Assembly (NCBI RefSeq): GCF_008119785.1
Contig: NZ_VSFA01000044.1
Location: 1 to 55,605, forward strand
Reading direction: 5' to 3'
DNA: 55,605 bases
Source of the DNA: Micromonospora sp. MP36
Lineage (GTDB): Bacteria; Actinomycetota; Actinomycetes; Mycobacteriales; Micromonosporaceae
The position numbers were made by a program, and so were the translations under genes. The notes under the pieces were generated by a model. It did not search any database and was not told where the DNA came from. It saw only the letters and a program-made list of their open reading frames with translations. This document shows positions 32,471 through 40,039 of the stretch, piece by piece (the stretch's first letter is position 1; the number at the start of each line of letters is the position of its first letter).

Positions 32471-33037
32471 ATGACCACGCTCAACGACCGACCGCACACC
32501 GCCCTGCTCGTCGTCGACGTGCAGAACGGCGTCGTGCGGCACGCGTACGACCGGAACCGGGTCGTCGCGAACATCGCCACGCTGGTCGACAAGGCGCGCG
32601 CCGCCGACGTCGACGTCGTCTGGGTGCAGCACAACAGCGAGCAGTTACCCACCGGCAGCAAGACGTGGCAGTACGTGCCGGAGCTCGTGCGGCGCGACTC
32701 CGAGCCGCTGGTGCAGAAGACGTACGGCGACTCCTTCGAAGACACCGACCTGGAGGCGGTGCTCGCCGAGCGCGGCATCGGCCGGCTCTTCGTGGCCGGG
32801 GCGCAGACCGACGCGTGCATCCGCTCGACGCTGCACGGCGGGCTCACCCGCGGCTACGACGTGACCCTGGTCGGCGACGCCCACACGACCGAGGACCTCT
32901 CGCCGTACGGCGCGCCCACGCCCGACAAGGTCATCGCCCACACGAACCTGTACTGGCAGTACCAGACGGCGCCCGGCCGGACCGCGGGCATCGTCGACAC
33001 CGCCGACGTCGACTTCGCCGCCGCCGTGCCCGCCTGA
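32471..33037 (+). CDS. Isochorismatase-family cysteine hydrolase
   Basis: 188 residues. Catalytic triad visible: D16 (ALLVVDVQNGV), Lys in VQKTYGDSFEDT and Cys in GAQTDACIRSTLHGG, followed by the YDVTLVGDAHTTED stretch. Such enzymes hydrolyse amides or vinyl ethers (nicotinamidase, isochorismatase, ureidoacrylate hydrolase types). GGAGG stands four bases before the ATG. Monocistronic. Confidence 0.9.
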   Translation: MTTLNDRPHTALLVVDVQNGVVRHAYDRNRVVANIATLVDKARAADVDVVWVQHNSEQLPTGSKTWQYVPELVRRDSEPLVQKTYGDSFEDTDLEAVLAERGIGRLFVAGAQTDACIRSTLHGGLTRGYDVTLVGDAHTTEDLSPYGAPTPDKVIAHTNLYWQYQTAPGRTAGIVDTADVDFAAAVPA

Positions 33038-33219
33038 GGCCGGCGCAAACTGCCGTCGTCGCGGGAGCTGGCGACGCCGCCCCAGCAGCGCAGGCAGACC
33101 AGCCCGACGACCCGACAAGCCTCGACCCGGGGCGGCGCTTCGACGTCCCGACCCGCTCCCCGCCGGTGCGCCGGCTCCGGCCCCGAAAAGCCGGTTGACG
33201 GCGCGGTGAGGATCGAGCG
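33038..33219. other. Intergenic stretch, nothing recognised
   Basis: Between the isochorismatase and GNAT genes I see no convincing reading frame, hairpin or repeat. TTGACG near 33195 could be a -35 for the GNAT gene, without a clear -10. Confidence 0.4.
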
Positions 33220-33729
33220 GTGACGACCTGGACGACCTGCCCCACCCCACCCGACATCCCCGAAGCCGCGACCGTGCTGCGCGAGTACATGGCGGAGATG
33301 GTGCGCCGCTGGCACGGCCGCCCGGAACGGCCGGCGGAGGTGACCGAGGCGCTGGCCGAGATGCCCAGCGACGACCTGGCCCCGCCCACCGGGCTGCTCC
33401 TGCTGGCCCGCCACGACGGGCAGCTCGCCGGGTGCGCCGGCCTGCGCTGGCGCCCCCGCTGGGCGGAACTCACCCGGGTCTACGTCCGCCCCGCGTACCG
33501 CGGCACCGGCGGCGGGGCCGCGCTGCTGGCCGCCGTGGAGGCGCACGCCCGGGCGGCCGGGGCGGACCGCATCCGGCTGGACACCCGCGCCGACCTGGTC
33601 GAGGCTCGCGCCCTCTATGCCCGGCACGGCTACGTCGAGATTCCCGCCTTCACCGGGGGCCCGTACGCCCAGCACTGGTTCGAGAAGCTCCTGCCGGCCC
33701 GGGTTGACGAGGCCGTCGCCCCGCGCTAA
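33220..33729 (+). CDS. GNAT-family N-acetyltransferase
   Basis: 169 residues from GTG. GNAT features: TGLLLLARHDGQLAGCAGLRW, motif A TRVYVRPAYRGTGGGAALLAAVEAHA and the C-terminal ADRIRLDTRADLVEARALYARHGYVEIP. Substrate unknown. It lies directly upstream of the hsp20 gene, from which it is separated by the HAIR element. Confidence 0.88.
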   Translation: MTTWTTCPTPPDIPEAATVLREYMAEMVRRWHGRPERPAEVTEALAEMPSDDLAPPTGLLLLARHDGQLAGCAGLRWRPRWAELTRVYVRPAYRGTGGGAALLAAVEAHARAAGADRIRLDTRADLVEARALYARHGYVEIPAFTGGPYAQHWFEKLLPARVDEAVAPR

Positions 33730-33745
33730 AACAAGAAATCGAGGA

Positions 33746-33766
33746 CTTGAGTCAGCTCGACTCAAC
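33746..33766. promoter_or_regulatory. HAIR element (HspR site)
   Basis: CTTGAGT (33746-33752), seven bases, then ACTCAAC (33760-33766), one mismatch from the HspR-binding consensus CTTGAGT-N7-ACTCAAG. It lies 40 bases before the hsp20 start, so the gene is probably repressed by HspR and induced by heat. Confidence 0.8.
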
Positions 33767-33805
33767 TTGAACATCTTCGGCTAGGAGAACCGAGGAGGCA
33801 CGGCC

Positions 33806-34237
33806 ATGTTGATGCGTACCGACCCGTTCCGTGAGATCGACCGGCTCGCCGAGCAGTTCTTCGGCACCACCGCCCGGCCGGCGGTCATGCACCTCGACGC
33901 GTACCGCGACGGCGATTACTTCTACGCCGCATTCGACCTGCCCGGCGTCGACCCGGACAGCATCGACTGCACGGTCGAGCGCAACGTGCTGACGGTCCGC
34001 GCCGAGCGACGCCGGCCTACCGGGGACAAGGTCGAGCTGATCGCCGCCGAGCGGCCGATGGGCACGTTCACCCGGCAGCTCTTCCTCAGCGACACTCTCG
34101 ACACCGACAAGCTGGAGGCCGGCTACGACAACGGGGTGCTGACTCTGCGCATCCCGATCGCCGATCGGGCCAAGCCGCGTCGGATCAGCGTCACCACGAC
34201 CGCCAACGGCAACGGCCGCAAGCAGATCAGCGCCTGA
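33806..34237 (+). CDS. hsp20: Hsp20/alpha-crystallin small heat-shock protein
   Basis: 143 residues. Alpha-crystallin domain about 25-125: MHLDAYRDGDYFYAAFDLPGVDPDSIDCTVERNVLTVRAER, GTFTRQLFLSDTLDTDKLEAGYDNGVLTLRIPI, with the conserved GVLTLRIP (the usual A-x-x-x-n-GvL motif). ATP-independent holdase chaperone of the cytoplasm. Preceded by AGGAG and by a HAIR element, so heat-shock control by HspR is expected. Confidence 0.92.
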   Translation: MLMRTDPFREIDRLAEQFFGTTARPAVMHLDAYRDGDYFYAAFDLPGVDPDSIDCTVERNVLTVRAERRRPTGDKVELIAAERPMGTFTRQLFLSDTLDTDKLEAGYDNGVLTLRIPIADRAKPRRISVTTTANGNGRKQISA

Positions 34238-34254
34238 CCAGGCCCCAGCAGAGG

Positions 34255-35286
34255 TCAGTGCTGGTCGTCGGCTCCGGTGGCTCTATCCGGGGCGGACACC
34301 CCCACCGGCGTCCGCCCCGGATAGAGCCGGGCCAGGGCGTGGGCGGTGGCGGTGAGCCGCTCCCGCAGCTCGGCCGGCGCCAACACCTCCACCTCCGCGC
34401 CGAGCTTGAGCATCTCGGTGTGGGCGTGCTTCACCGACTCGATCGGCACGGTGGTCTCCAGCCAGCCGTGCTCGTCCGGCTCGCCGGCCGCCGCCCGGGC
34501 CGCCCGGCTCATCTCGGGCGGGAAGACGTGCTGCGTGAACTCCAGCGCGGCCACCGTCATCCGCACCCGGGCCTGCCCGCGGTAGACGTCCCGCTCATAA
34601 CGCGCGGTCCACTCCCGCCAGTAGTCGGCCAGGTCGAAGCCGGCCGGCCGCGCGTACCGCTCGTCCCGCACCACCACGTCGAGCACCGCGCCGACCCGGT
34701 AGGTGCGCAACTGCTCGCCGCACCGGGCCACCAGATACCAGCGGCCCGCCTTGAGCACCACCCCCAGCGGGGCCACCACCCGGGTCACCTCGCGCGGGGC
34801 CCGCCAGCGCCGGTAGCGGATCTCCACCAGCCGGTCCTCCCACACCGCCCCGGCCAGCGCGGCCAGGTGCGGGGTGGGTTCGGGCTGGCGGAACCACCCG
34901 GGCGCGTCCAGGTGGAACCGCTGCCGTACCCGACCGCTGCGGTCGGCCAGCTCGTCGGGGAGAGCGGCGAGCAGTTTCAGCTCGGCCGCGGCCATCACCG
35001 GCCCGAGGCCCAGCTCGGCGGCCGGGCCGGGCATCCCGGCCAGGAACAGCGCCTCCGCCTCCGGCGCGGTCAGCCCGGTCAGCCGGGTCCGGTAGCCCTC
35101 CAGCAGCCGGTACCCGCCGGCCGGGCCCCGGTCGGCGTACACCGGGACGCCGGCGGCGCCGAGCGACTCCACGTCCCGGTAGACGGTCCGGACGGAGACC
35201 TCCAGGGCGTCGGCGAGCTCCTGGGCGGTCATCCGCCCCCGGGTCTGCAGGAGCAGCAGCAGGGACACCAGGCGGCTGGCACGCAC
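34255..35286 (-). CDS. WYL-domain transcriptional regulator (DeoR/HTH_11 type)
   Basis: 343 residues from GTG at 35286. Winged helix HTH_11 at residues 1-55 (RASRLVSLLLLLQTRGRMTAQELADALEVSVRTVYRDVESLGAAGVPV), then WYL domain around 140-230 (EIRYRRWRAPREVTRVVAPLGVVLKAGRWYLVARC) and WCX tail (TTVPIESVKHAHTEMLKLGAEVEVL). WYL regulators sense nucleic acids or small ligands. A 19-bp perfect inverted repeat lies inside its last codons. Confidence 0.9.
   Translation of the reverse strand: MRASRLVSLLLLLQTRGRMTAQELADALEVSVRTVYRDVESLGAAGVPVYADRGPAGGYRLLEGYRTRLTGLTAPEAEALFLAGMPGPAAELGLGPVMAAAELKLLAALPDELADRSGRVRQRFHLDAPGWFRQPEPTPHLAALAGAVWEDRLVEIRYRRWRAPREVTRVVAPLGVVLKAGRWYLVARCGEQLRTYRVGAVLDVVVRDERYARPAGFDLADYWREWTARYERDVYRGQARVRMTVAALEFTQHVFPPEMSRAARAAAGEPDEHGWLETTVPIESVKHAHTEMLKLGAEVEVLAPAELRERLTATAHALARLYPGRTPVGVSAPDRATGADDQH
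34279..34328 (-). terminator. 19-bp perfect hairpin inside the end of the WYL gene
   Basis: GGCTCTATCCGGGGCGGAC (34279-34297) pairs perfectly with 34310-34328 across 12 bases. It lies within the last ~25 codons of the WYL gene and 40 bases past the hsp20 stop, so it may terminate transcription convergently from hsp20 or slow transcription of the WYL gene's end. Confidence 0.6.
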
Positions 35287-35452
35287 CCGCCGACGGTATC
35301 CCGGCCCGGAAAACCGCTGGTGGCCGGCCGGTGGGCGGGCACAGTCGGCCCGGTCGGCGACGCCGACCCGCAGGAGCCGGTGTGACGTTCGTCGGATCCT
35401 CGTCGGGCGCGCCTCGTCGCGATTCACCCCGTCGGCTGAGAGCCTTTCTCAC

Positions 35453-36445
35453 ATGTTGCGTCCCGAGGTGCTGCCCCGCGGGTCGGTGCTTTCCGCCCTG
35501 GACGGCGGGCCGGCCGACTTCACCGAGGCGTGGCTGCGCAACCGCCGGCTGTCGGAGCACACCCGCGACGCGTACCGGCGGGACGTGGCCGGCTGGCTGA
35601 GCTGGTGCGCCGGCCGTGGCCTCGACCCGCTGCGGGCCACCTTCCTCGACGTCAACGCCTACGGTCGCGAGCTGGAGGCGACGCTGGCCGTGCGCAGCGG
35701 CCGGCCGCTCACCCCGGCCACCGTCGCGCGCCGGCTGTCGGCCCTGTCCAGCTGGTACGACTTCCTGGTCAAGCTGCGCGCGGTCGACGCCAACCCGGTC
35801 GCCGCCGCCGACCGGCCCCGGGTCGACCGGGACCACTCCGCCACCGTCGGCCTGACCCCGGAGGAGGTCGACGCGCTGCTCGCGGCCGCCGAGGCGGACA
35901 GCGGTCCGACCGCCGCCCGCAGCCGGGCGGCCATCGCCCTGCTGGCCGACCTGGGCCTGCGGGTCGGCGAGCTGATCTCGCTGGACCTGACCGACCTGGG
36001 CGCGGAACGCGGGCACCGCAGCGTCCGGTTCGTCGGCAAGGGCGGCAAGGTCCGTCGCCGCGCGCTCACCCCCGGCACGGCGTACGCCCTGGACGCCTAC
36101 CTGGCCGCCCGGGCCGCCGCGCAGGGGGTGACCGTGCCCGAGCTGACCGGCCCGCTGCTGGTCACCGCCACCGGCGCCCGGCTCGACCGGCACGCGGTGT
36201 TCCGCCTGGTGCGCCGGCTCGCCCGGGCCGCCGGGATCCCGGCCTGGGCGAAACTGTCCCCGCACTCGCTGCGGCACGCGTTCGCCACCACCGCCCGCGC
36301 GGAGGGGGTGCCGCTGGAGGACGTGCAGGACGCGATGGGGCACGCCGATCCGCGCACCACCCGCCGCTACGACCGGGACCGGCACAACCTCGACCGTGAC
36401 CCGGCGTACGTCATCTGGGCCGCCCGGGCCCGCCGCCGCAGCTGA
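35453..36445 (+). CDS. Tyrosine recombinase (XerC/XerD-like)
   Basis: 330 residues. N-terminal SAM-like core-binding domain (FTEAWLRNRRLSEHTRDAYRRDVAGWLSW) and catalytic domain with all six residues: R170 (LGLRVGEL), K199 (GKGGKVRR), H271 and R274 (HSLRHAF), H297 (MGHADPRTT) and Y306 (RRYDRDR). It is slightly longer than XerC/D and stands alone, with no integrase-associated genes and no attachment repeats seen, so a chromosomal recombinase or an orphan integrase are both possible. TGAGAGCCTTTCTCA (35437-35451) just before the ATG may be a promoter element. Confidence 0.9.
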   Translation: MLRPEVLPRGSVLSALDGGPADFTEAWLRNRRLSEHTRDAYRRDVAGWLSWCAGRGLDPLRATFLDVNAYGRELEATLAVRSGRPLTPATVARRLSALSSWYDFLVKLRAVDANPVAAADRPRVDRDHSATVGLTPEEVDALLAAAEADSGPTAARSRAAIALLADLGLRVGELISLDLTDLGAERGHRSVRFVGKGGKVRRRALTPGTAYALDAYLAARAAAQGVTVPELTGPLLVTATGARLDRHAVFRLVRRLARAAGIPAWAKLSPHSLRHAFATTARAEGVPLEDVQDAMGHADPRTTRRYDRDRHNLDRDPAYVIWAARARRRS

Positions 36446-36488
36446 CCCGCCACGGAGTCCTCGAAGTTCGCGCCGGCGCCGCTCTTGA

Positions 36489-36508
36489 CGGAGTGAGTAC
36501 TCACTCCG
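36489..36508. promoter_or_regulatory. TetR operator and promoter
   Basis: CGGAGTGAGTACTCACTCCG is a perfect 20-bp palindrome. TTGACG (36485-36490) and CAGACT (36509-36514), 18 bases apart, form a -35/-10 pair around it; the -10 ends seven bases before the ATG of the TetR gene, so the gene is probably leaderless and autorepressed. Confidence 0.8.
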
Positions 36509-36521
36509 CAGACTGGGTGGC

Positions 36522-37157
36522 ATGACCGATCCCGCCCCCCACCGGCGCCGCGCGCCCGGCATGAGCCCCGACCAGCGCCGGGCCATGATCGTGCGGGCCG
36601 CGTTGCCGCTGCTCGCCACCCACGGCGCGGCGGTCACCACCGCCCAGGTCGCCCGCGCCGCCGGCATCGGCGAGGCGACCGTCTTCCGCGCCTTCCCCGA
36701 CAAGGACGCCCTGCTCGACGCCTGCGTCGCCGAGGCACTGCACCCCGGGGCCGCGCTCGCCGACCTGGCCGCGATCCCCCTGACGCAGCCCCTCGGCGAC
36801 CGACTCACCGCCGCCGCCACGGCCCTGCGCGCGCACCTCGACCGGATCGGCGCGGTGCTCGCCGCCGCCCACGCCGCCGGCCGCCCCGGCCGCGGGCAGC
36901 GCGACGTCCCGCCGGTCCGCGACCGCGCTTCGGGCCGGGAGGAATCGGTCGACGCGGTCCGGGCCGCCGTCGCCGCGCTGTTCGCGCCCGAGGGGGACCG
37001 GCTGCGGCTGCCCGCCGACCAACTCGCCGTCCTGTTCCTGGCCGTCCTGGTGCCCAGCCGCACCCCACTGGCCGGCGCCGCGCCGACCCCGGCCGAACTG
37101 GTCGACCTGTTCCTGCACGGCGCGCTCGCGCCGGCCGGCCCGGAGGAAAACCGATGA
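36522..37157 (+). CDS. TetR-family transcriptional regulator
   Basis: 211 residues. TetR HTH at about 18-65: MIVRAALPLLATHGAAVTTAQVARAAGIGEATVFRAFPDKDALLDACV. The C-terminal ligand domain is Ala-rich. The ATG follows a leaderless promoter sitting on a perfect palindrome, which indicates autorepression. Its TGA overlaps the ATG of the VOC gene (ATGA), so the two are made together. Confidence 0.92.
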   Translation: MTDPAPHRRRAPGMSPDQRRAMIVRAALPLLATHGAAVTTAQVARAAGIGEATVFRAFPDKDALLDACVAEALHPGAALADLAAIPLTQPLGDRLTAAATALRAHLDRIGAVLAAAHAAGRPGRGQRDVPPVRDRASGREESVDAVRAAVAALFAPEGDRLRLPADQLAVLFLAVLVPSRTPLAGAAPTPAELVDLFLHGALAPAGPEENR

Positions 37158-37528
37158 GCGTCACCCTCAACCACACGATCGTCCCGGCTCGGGACCACCG
37201 GGCGGCGGCCCGGTTCTTCGCCGACGTCATGGGGCTGCCGGTGCTGCCGCCGGCCGGGCGCACCGGCCACTTCGCCCCGGTACGGGTCAACGACCAGCTC
37301 ACCCTGGATTTCATGAGCGTGCCCGCGCCCGAGGGCCACCACCTGGCCTTCGACGTGGACCCGGACACCTTCGACGCGATCCTGGCCCGGCTGCGTCAGG
37401 GCGGGGTGCCGTACGGCAGCGAGCCCGGCGCACCGGACAACGGGCGAACCGACCATCCACTGTGCGCCCGGGGGCTGTTCTTCCGGGACGACTCCGGCAA
37501 CCTCTACGAGGTGATGTCCCCGGCGTGA
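37154..37528 (+). CDS. VOC-family (glyoxalase/bleomycin-resistance) protein
   Basis: 124 residues of the vicinal oxygen chelate fold: LNHTIVPARDHRAAARFFADVMGLPV, HLAFDVDPDTFDAILARLRQGGV, and GLFFRDDSGNLYEVMSP with the C-terminal metal-ligand Glu. Could be a ring-cleavage or glyoxalase-like enzyme, or a resistance binding protein. Translationally coupled to the TetR regulator, which suggests ligand-inducible expression. Confidence 0.88.
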   Translation: MSVTLNHTIVPARDHRAAARFFADVMGLPVLPPAGRTGHFAPVRVNDQLTLDFMSVPAPEGHHLAFDVDPDTFDAILARLRQGGVPYGSEPGAPDNGRTDHPLCARGLFFRDDSGNLYEVMSPA

Positions 37529-37544
37529 CCGACGCCGGCGAAGG

Positions 37545-37967
37545 TCAGCGCCGGCCGGTGCCCCGCTGCCGGGCGTCGTAGTCGCGCCGGGCCCGGTCGA
37601 CCAGGTCGAGGTTGGTGGCCGACCACTCGGCGAGGGTGGCGAACAGCGGCGCGAGGCTGCGGCCCAGCTCGCTGATCTCGTACTCGACGCGGGGCGGGAC
37701 CTCCGCGTGGTAGGTGCGCACCACCAGGCCGTCGCGTTCCAGCTGCCGCAACCGTTGGGTGAGCACCTTGGGGGTGATGGTGGCCAGCCGGCGTTCCAGC
37801 TCGACGAACCGTTGCCGCCCGTACTCGTGCAGTGCCCAGAGGATCGGAGTGGTCCAGCGACTGAACACGATGTCGACCACGGGCGCGATCGGGCAGGCCA
37901 GCTCCGGGTCGAGCTCCGCCGGGGACATCGGCGCGGTGGTGCTGGTCACCTTCGCCTCCCAGGCCAT
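37545..37967 (-). CDS. HxlR-family transcriptional regulator
   Basis: 140 residues: CPIAPVVDIVFSRWTTPILWALHEYGRQRFVELERRLATITPKVLTQRLRQLERDGLVVRTYHAEVPPRVEYEISELGRS, a complete HxlR winged helix with the sensing cysteine near residue 25. Divergent from the NmrA-like gene with the palindrome TAGGTACCTA (37978-37987) between, as in YodB/QorR-type redox circuits. Confidence 0.9.
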   Translation of the reverse strand: MAWEAKVTSTTAPMSPAELDPELACPIAPVVDIVFSRWTTPILWALHEYGRQRFVELERRLATITPKVLTQRLRQLERDGLVVRTYHAEVPPRVEYEISELGRSLAPLFATLAEWSATNLDLVDRARRDYDARQRGTGRR

Positions 37968-37977
37968 TACTTTCCTC

Positions 37978-37987
37978 TAGGTACCTA
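37978..37987. promoter_or_regulatory. HxlR operator palindrome
   Basis: TAGGTACCTA is a perfect palindrome with a central GTAC, the core common in HxlR/YodB/QorR operators, followed closely by TATACG. It lies 11 bases from the HxlR start, in the gap to the NmrA-like gene. Confidence 0.6.
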
Positions 37988-38045
37988 CTATACGCAGGCG
38001 ATTAGCGTCTTCGGTGTCCAGACAAGACATCGAGAGGAACAGATC

Positions 38046-38867
38046 ATGATCGTGGTGACGGGGGCGACGGGCAATGTCGGACGGCCGCTGGTGCGGGCGC
38101 TCGCGGCGGCCGGCGAGCAGGTGACCGCCGTGTCGCGGCAGGTCGCGCCGGCCGAGCAGCCGCCCGGCGTACGAGTCGTCCCGGCCGACCTGACCGACCC
38201 GGCCGGCCTGAAGCCGGCGTTCGACGGCGCCGACGCGCTGTTCCTGCTGCTCACCGGCGAGTTGCTGACGACCGACCCGGGTGACCTCCTCGCCGCCGCA
38301 CGCGACGCCGGCGTGCGGCGGGTGGTTCTGCTGTCCTCCCAGGGCGTGGGCACCCGGCGCTACCCCCCGCACGTGGAGGAGGCGGTCCGGGCATCCGGGC
38401 TGGAGTGGACGGTGCTGCGGCCGAGCGGATTCCACACCAACACCCTCGCCTGGGCGGAGGCGGTACGCGGGGCCCGGATGGTGGCCGCGCCGTTCGGGGA
38501 CGTCGGGCTGCCGTTCGTCGACCCGGCCGACGTCGCCGAGGTCGCCGCCGTCGCACTACGTGGGGACGGCCACGGCGCCGCCACGTACGAGTTGACCGGT
38601 CCGGCGCCGGTCACGCCCCGCCAGCAGGCGGCGGCGATCGGCGAGGCCCTCGGTGAACCGGTTCGGTTCGTGGAACTGAGCCACGCCGAGGCGCGTGAGC
38701 GGATGCTGCCGTTCATGCCCGAGCCCGTCGTGGCGACCACCCTCAGCATCCTGGGTACGCCGTCACCGGCCGAGCAGCGGGTCAGCCCGGACGTCGAGCG
38801 GTTGCTCGGCCGGGCGCCAGGTACCTTCGCCGACTGGGCGGCGCGGAACGTGGCCGCCTTCCGCTGA
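38046..38867 (+). CDS. NmrA-like NAD(P)H-binding protein (quinone oxidoreductase type)
   Basis: 273 residues. N-terminal Rossmann motif MIVVTGATGNVGRPLVRAL, then VVPADLTDPAGLKPAFDGADALFLL, VVLLSSQGVG and LEWTVLRPSGFHTNTLAWAE, all typical of atypical SDRs of the NmrA/QOR2 group. GAGAGGAA precedes the ATG. Probably reduces quinones or senses NADPH and is under the divergent HxlR regulator, a QorR-QorA/B-like pairing. Confidence 0.9.
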   Translation: MIVVTGATGNVGRPLVRALAAAGEQVTAVSRQVAPAEQPPGVRVVPADLTDPAGLKPAFDGADALFLLLTGELLTTDPGDLLAAARDAGVRRVVLLSSQGVGTRRYPPHVEEAVRASGLEWTVLRPSGFHTNTLAWAEAVRGARMVAAPFGDVGLPFVDPADVAEVAAVALRGDGHGAATYELTGPAPVTPRQQAAAIGEALGEPVRFVELSHAEARERMLPFMPEPVVATTLSILGTPSPAEQRVSPDVERLLGRAPGTFADWAARNVAAFR

Positions 38868-38872
38868 CCGAG

Positions 38873-38906
38873 CGGCTCGCCGGGCGGTCCGCCGCCCGGC
38901 GAGCCG
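38873..38906. terminator. Bidirectional hairpin terminator
   Basis: CGGCTCGCCGGGCGG (38873-38887) pairs perfectly with 38892-38906 over the loop TCCG. It lies between the convergent NmrA-like and VOC genes, six and nine bases from their stops, and can serve both. Confidence 0.85.
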
Positions 38907-38914
38907 GCCCGTGG

Positions 38915-39286
38915 TCAGCCCTGCGGACGGGGGCAGACGCAGAACGGCTGGCCGATCGGGTCGAGCAGCACGGTCCACCGCTCACCGCCCGGCTGGAACT
39001 CCGGCTTCGTCGCCCCGGCCGCCACGAATTCCTTCTCGGCGACGGTCACGTCGTCGACGTACACGTCCAGGTGGTAGCGCTTGCCGGCGGTGGCGTCCGG
39101 CCAGGCCGGCGGCGCGTACCCGTCGACCAGGCCGAAGCCGATGGAGGTCCCGTCCTTGCTGATCATCGCGTATTCGGCCTGGCTGTGGGTGACCTCCCAG
39201 CCCAGGACACGGGAGTAGAACCCGGCGTGGGCGACCGGGTCGGAGCTGTCGAGGTTGACCATCGCGAGGTCGGCGTGCACTGTCAT
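38915..39286 (-). CDS. VOC-family protein
   Basis: 123 residues from ATG at 39286. VOC fold: MVNLDSSDPVAHAGFYSRVLGWEVTHS, YAMISKDGTSIGFGLVDGY, KRYHLDVYVDDVTVAEKEFVAAGAT and VLLDPIGQPFCVCP, a layout common in CatE/glyoxalase-like domains of actinomycetes. Specific reaction unknown. Monocistronic, converging on the NmrA-like gene. Confidence 0.88.
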   Translation of the reverse strand: MTVHADLAMVNLDSSDPVAHAGFYSRVLGWEVTHSQAEYAMISKDGTSIGFGLVDGYAPPAWPDATAGKRYHLDVYVDDVTVAEKEFVAAGATKPEFQPGGERWTVLLDPIGQPFCVCPRPQG

Positions 39287-39436
39287 GCCAGCCATCCTGC
39301 CGACAGATCCTGACATCCTCTGGCAGGTACCGGACCGATCTTTCAACCCACCAGGTCGAGGCGCGCGTGTGCCACGAGCGGTGACCGACGCGATGTGCCT
39401 GCGCGGGGACGTACCGGGCGCATACGGTCGATCCCG

Positions 39437-39895
39437 ATGGGCAAGGAGCAGCCATGGAGCCGACCGGCCCGGCCCCGCCGGCCGGTCCGCAACGGCCTGA
39501 TACTGGGTGGGCTCGGGCTGGGCCTGTGCCTGATCGGCGTGGCCGGCCTAGGCGTCTGGAACGTGCAGATGATGATGCAGGCCAACGGCCCGGTGCGGGA
39601 CACCGCCGACGCGTTCCTGCGGGAGGTGGCGAGCGGCGACACCGACAAGGCGTACGAGAAGCTGTGCCGCAACGCGCGCAGCCGGTGGAGCGCGGTCGGC
39701 TTCGGCAGCTGGGTACGCACCCCGCCGCAGGTCAGGGGCTACCAGATCACTGACGTGTCGGTGGCCACCCAGCGCGGCATCCCGCGCGCCACAGTGAAGG
39801 CGCGGCTGACCCGAGAGGGGGGCGCCAGTGAGGAGCGCACCCTGTCGGTGGTGCAGGAGGACGGCAAGTGGCGGGTGTGCGGGGACCCGTTCTGA
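39437..39895 (+). CDS. Membrane-anchored DUF4878/NTF2-like protein
   Basis: 152 residues. A basic N terminus, one membrane segment (NGLILGGLGLGLCLIGVAGLGVW, about 32-54), then an extracellular NTF2-like domain: VRDTADAFLREVASGDTDKAYEKLCRNARSRW, YQITDVSVATQRG, and WRVCGDPF at the end with a conserved Cys pair. The ATG at 39437 follows TACGGT by eight bases (leaderless type). A second ATG at 39454 with AAGGAG starts a Pro/Gly-rich frame that would need a frameshift to join the membrane segment. Confidence 0.75.
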   Translation: MGKEQPWSRPARPRRPVRNGLILGGLGLGLCLIGVAGLGVWNVQMMMQANGPVRDTADAFLREVASGDTDKAYEKLCRNARSRWSAVGFGSWVRTPPQVRGYQITDVSVATQRGIPRATVKARLTREGGASEERTLSVVQEDGKWRVCGDPF

Positions 39896-40039
39896 GCTCA
39901 GCCGGGCGGGGACGACACGGTGGGCGGCGGTGTCCTATGGTGTCGACACCACGACTGGCGAGGGTGGGTCACCACCGGGGAGTGCGGGTCGGGGGCGTCG
40001 ACCGCCTGGGTGCCCCTCATCGACGAGATGAGGAACCAC

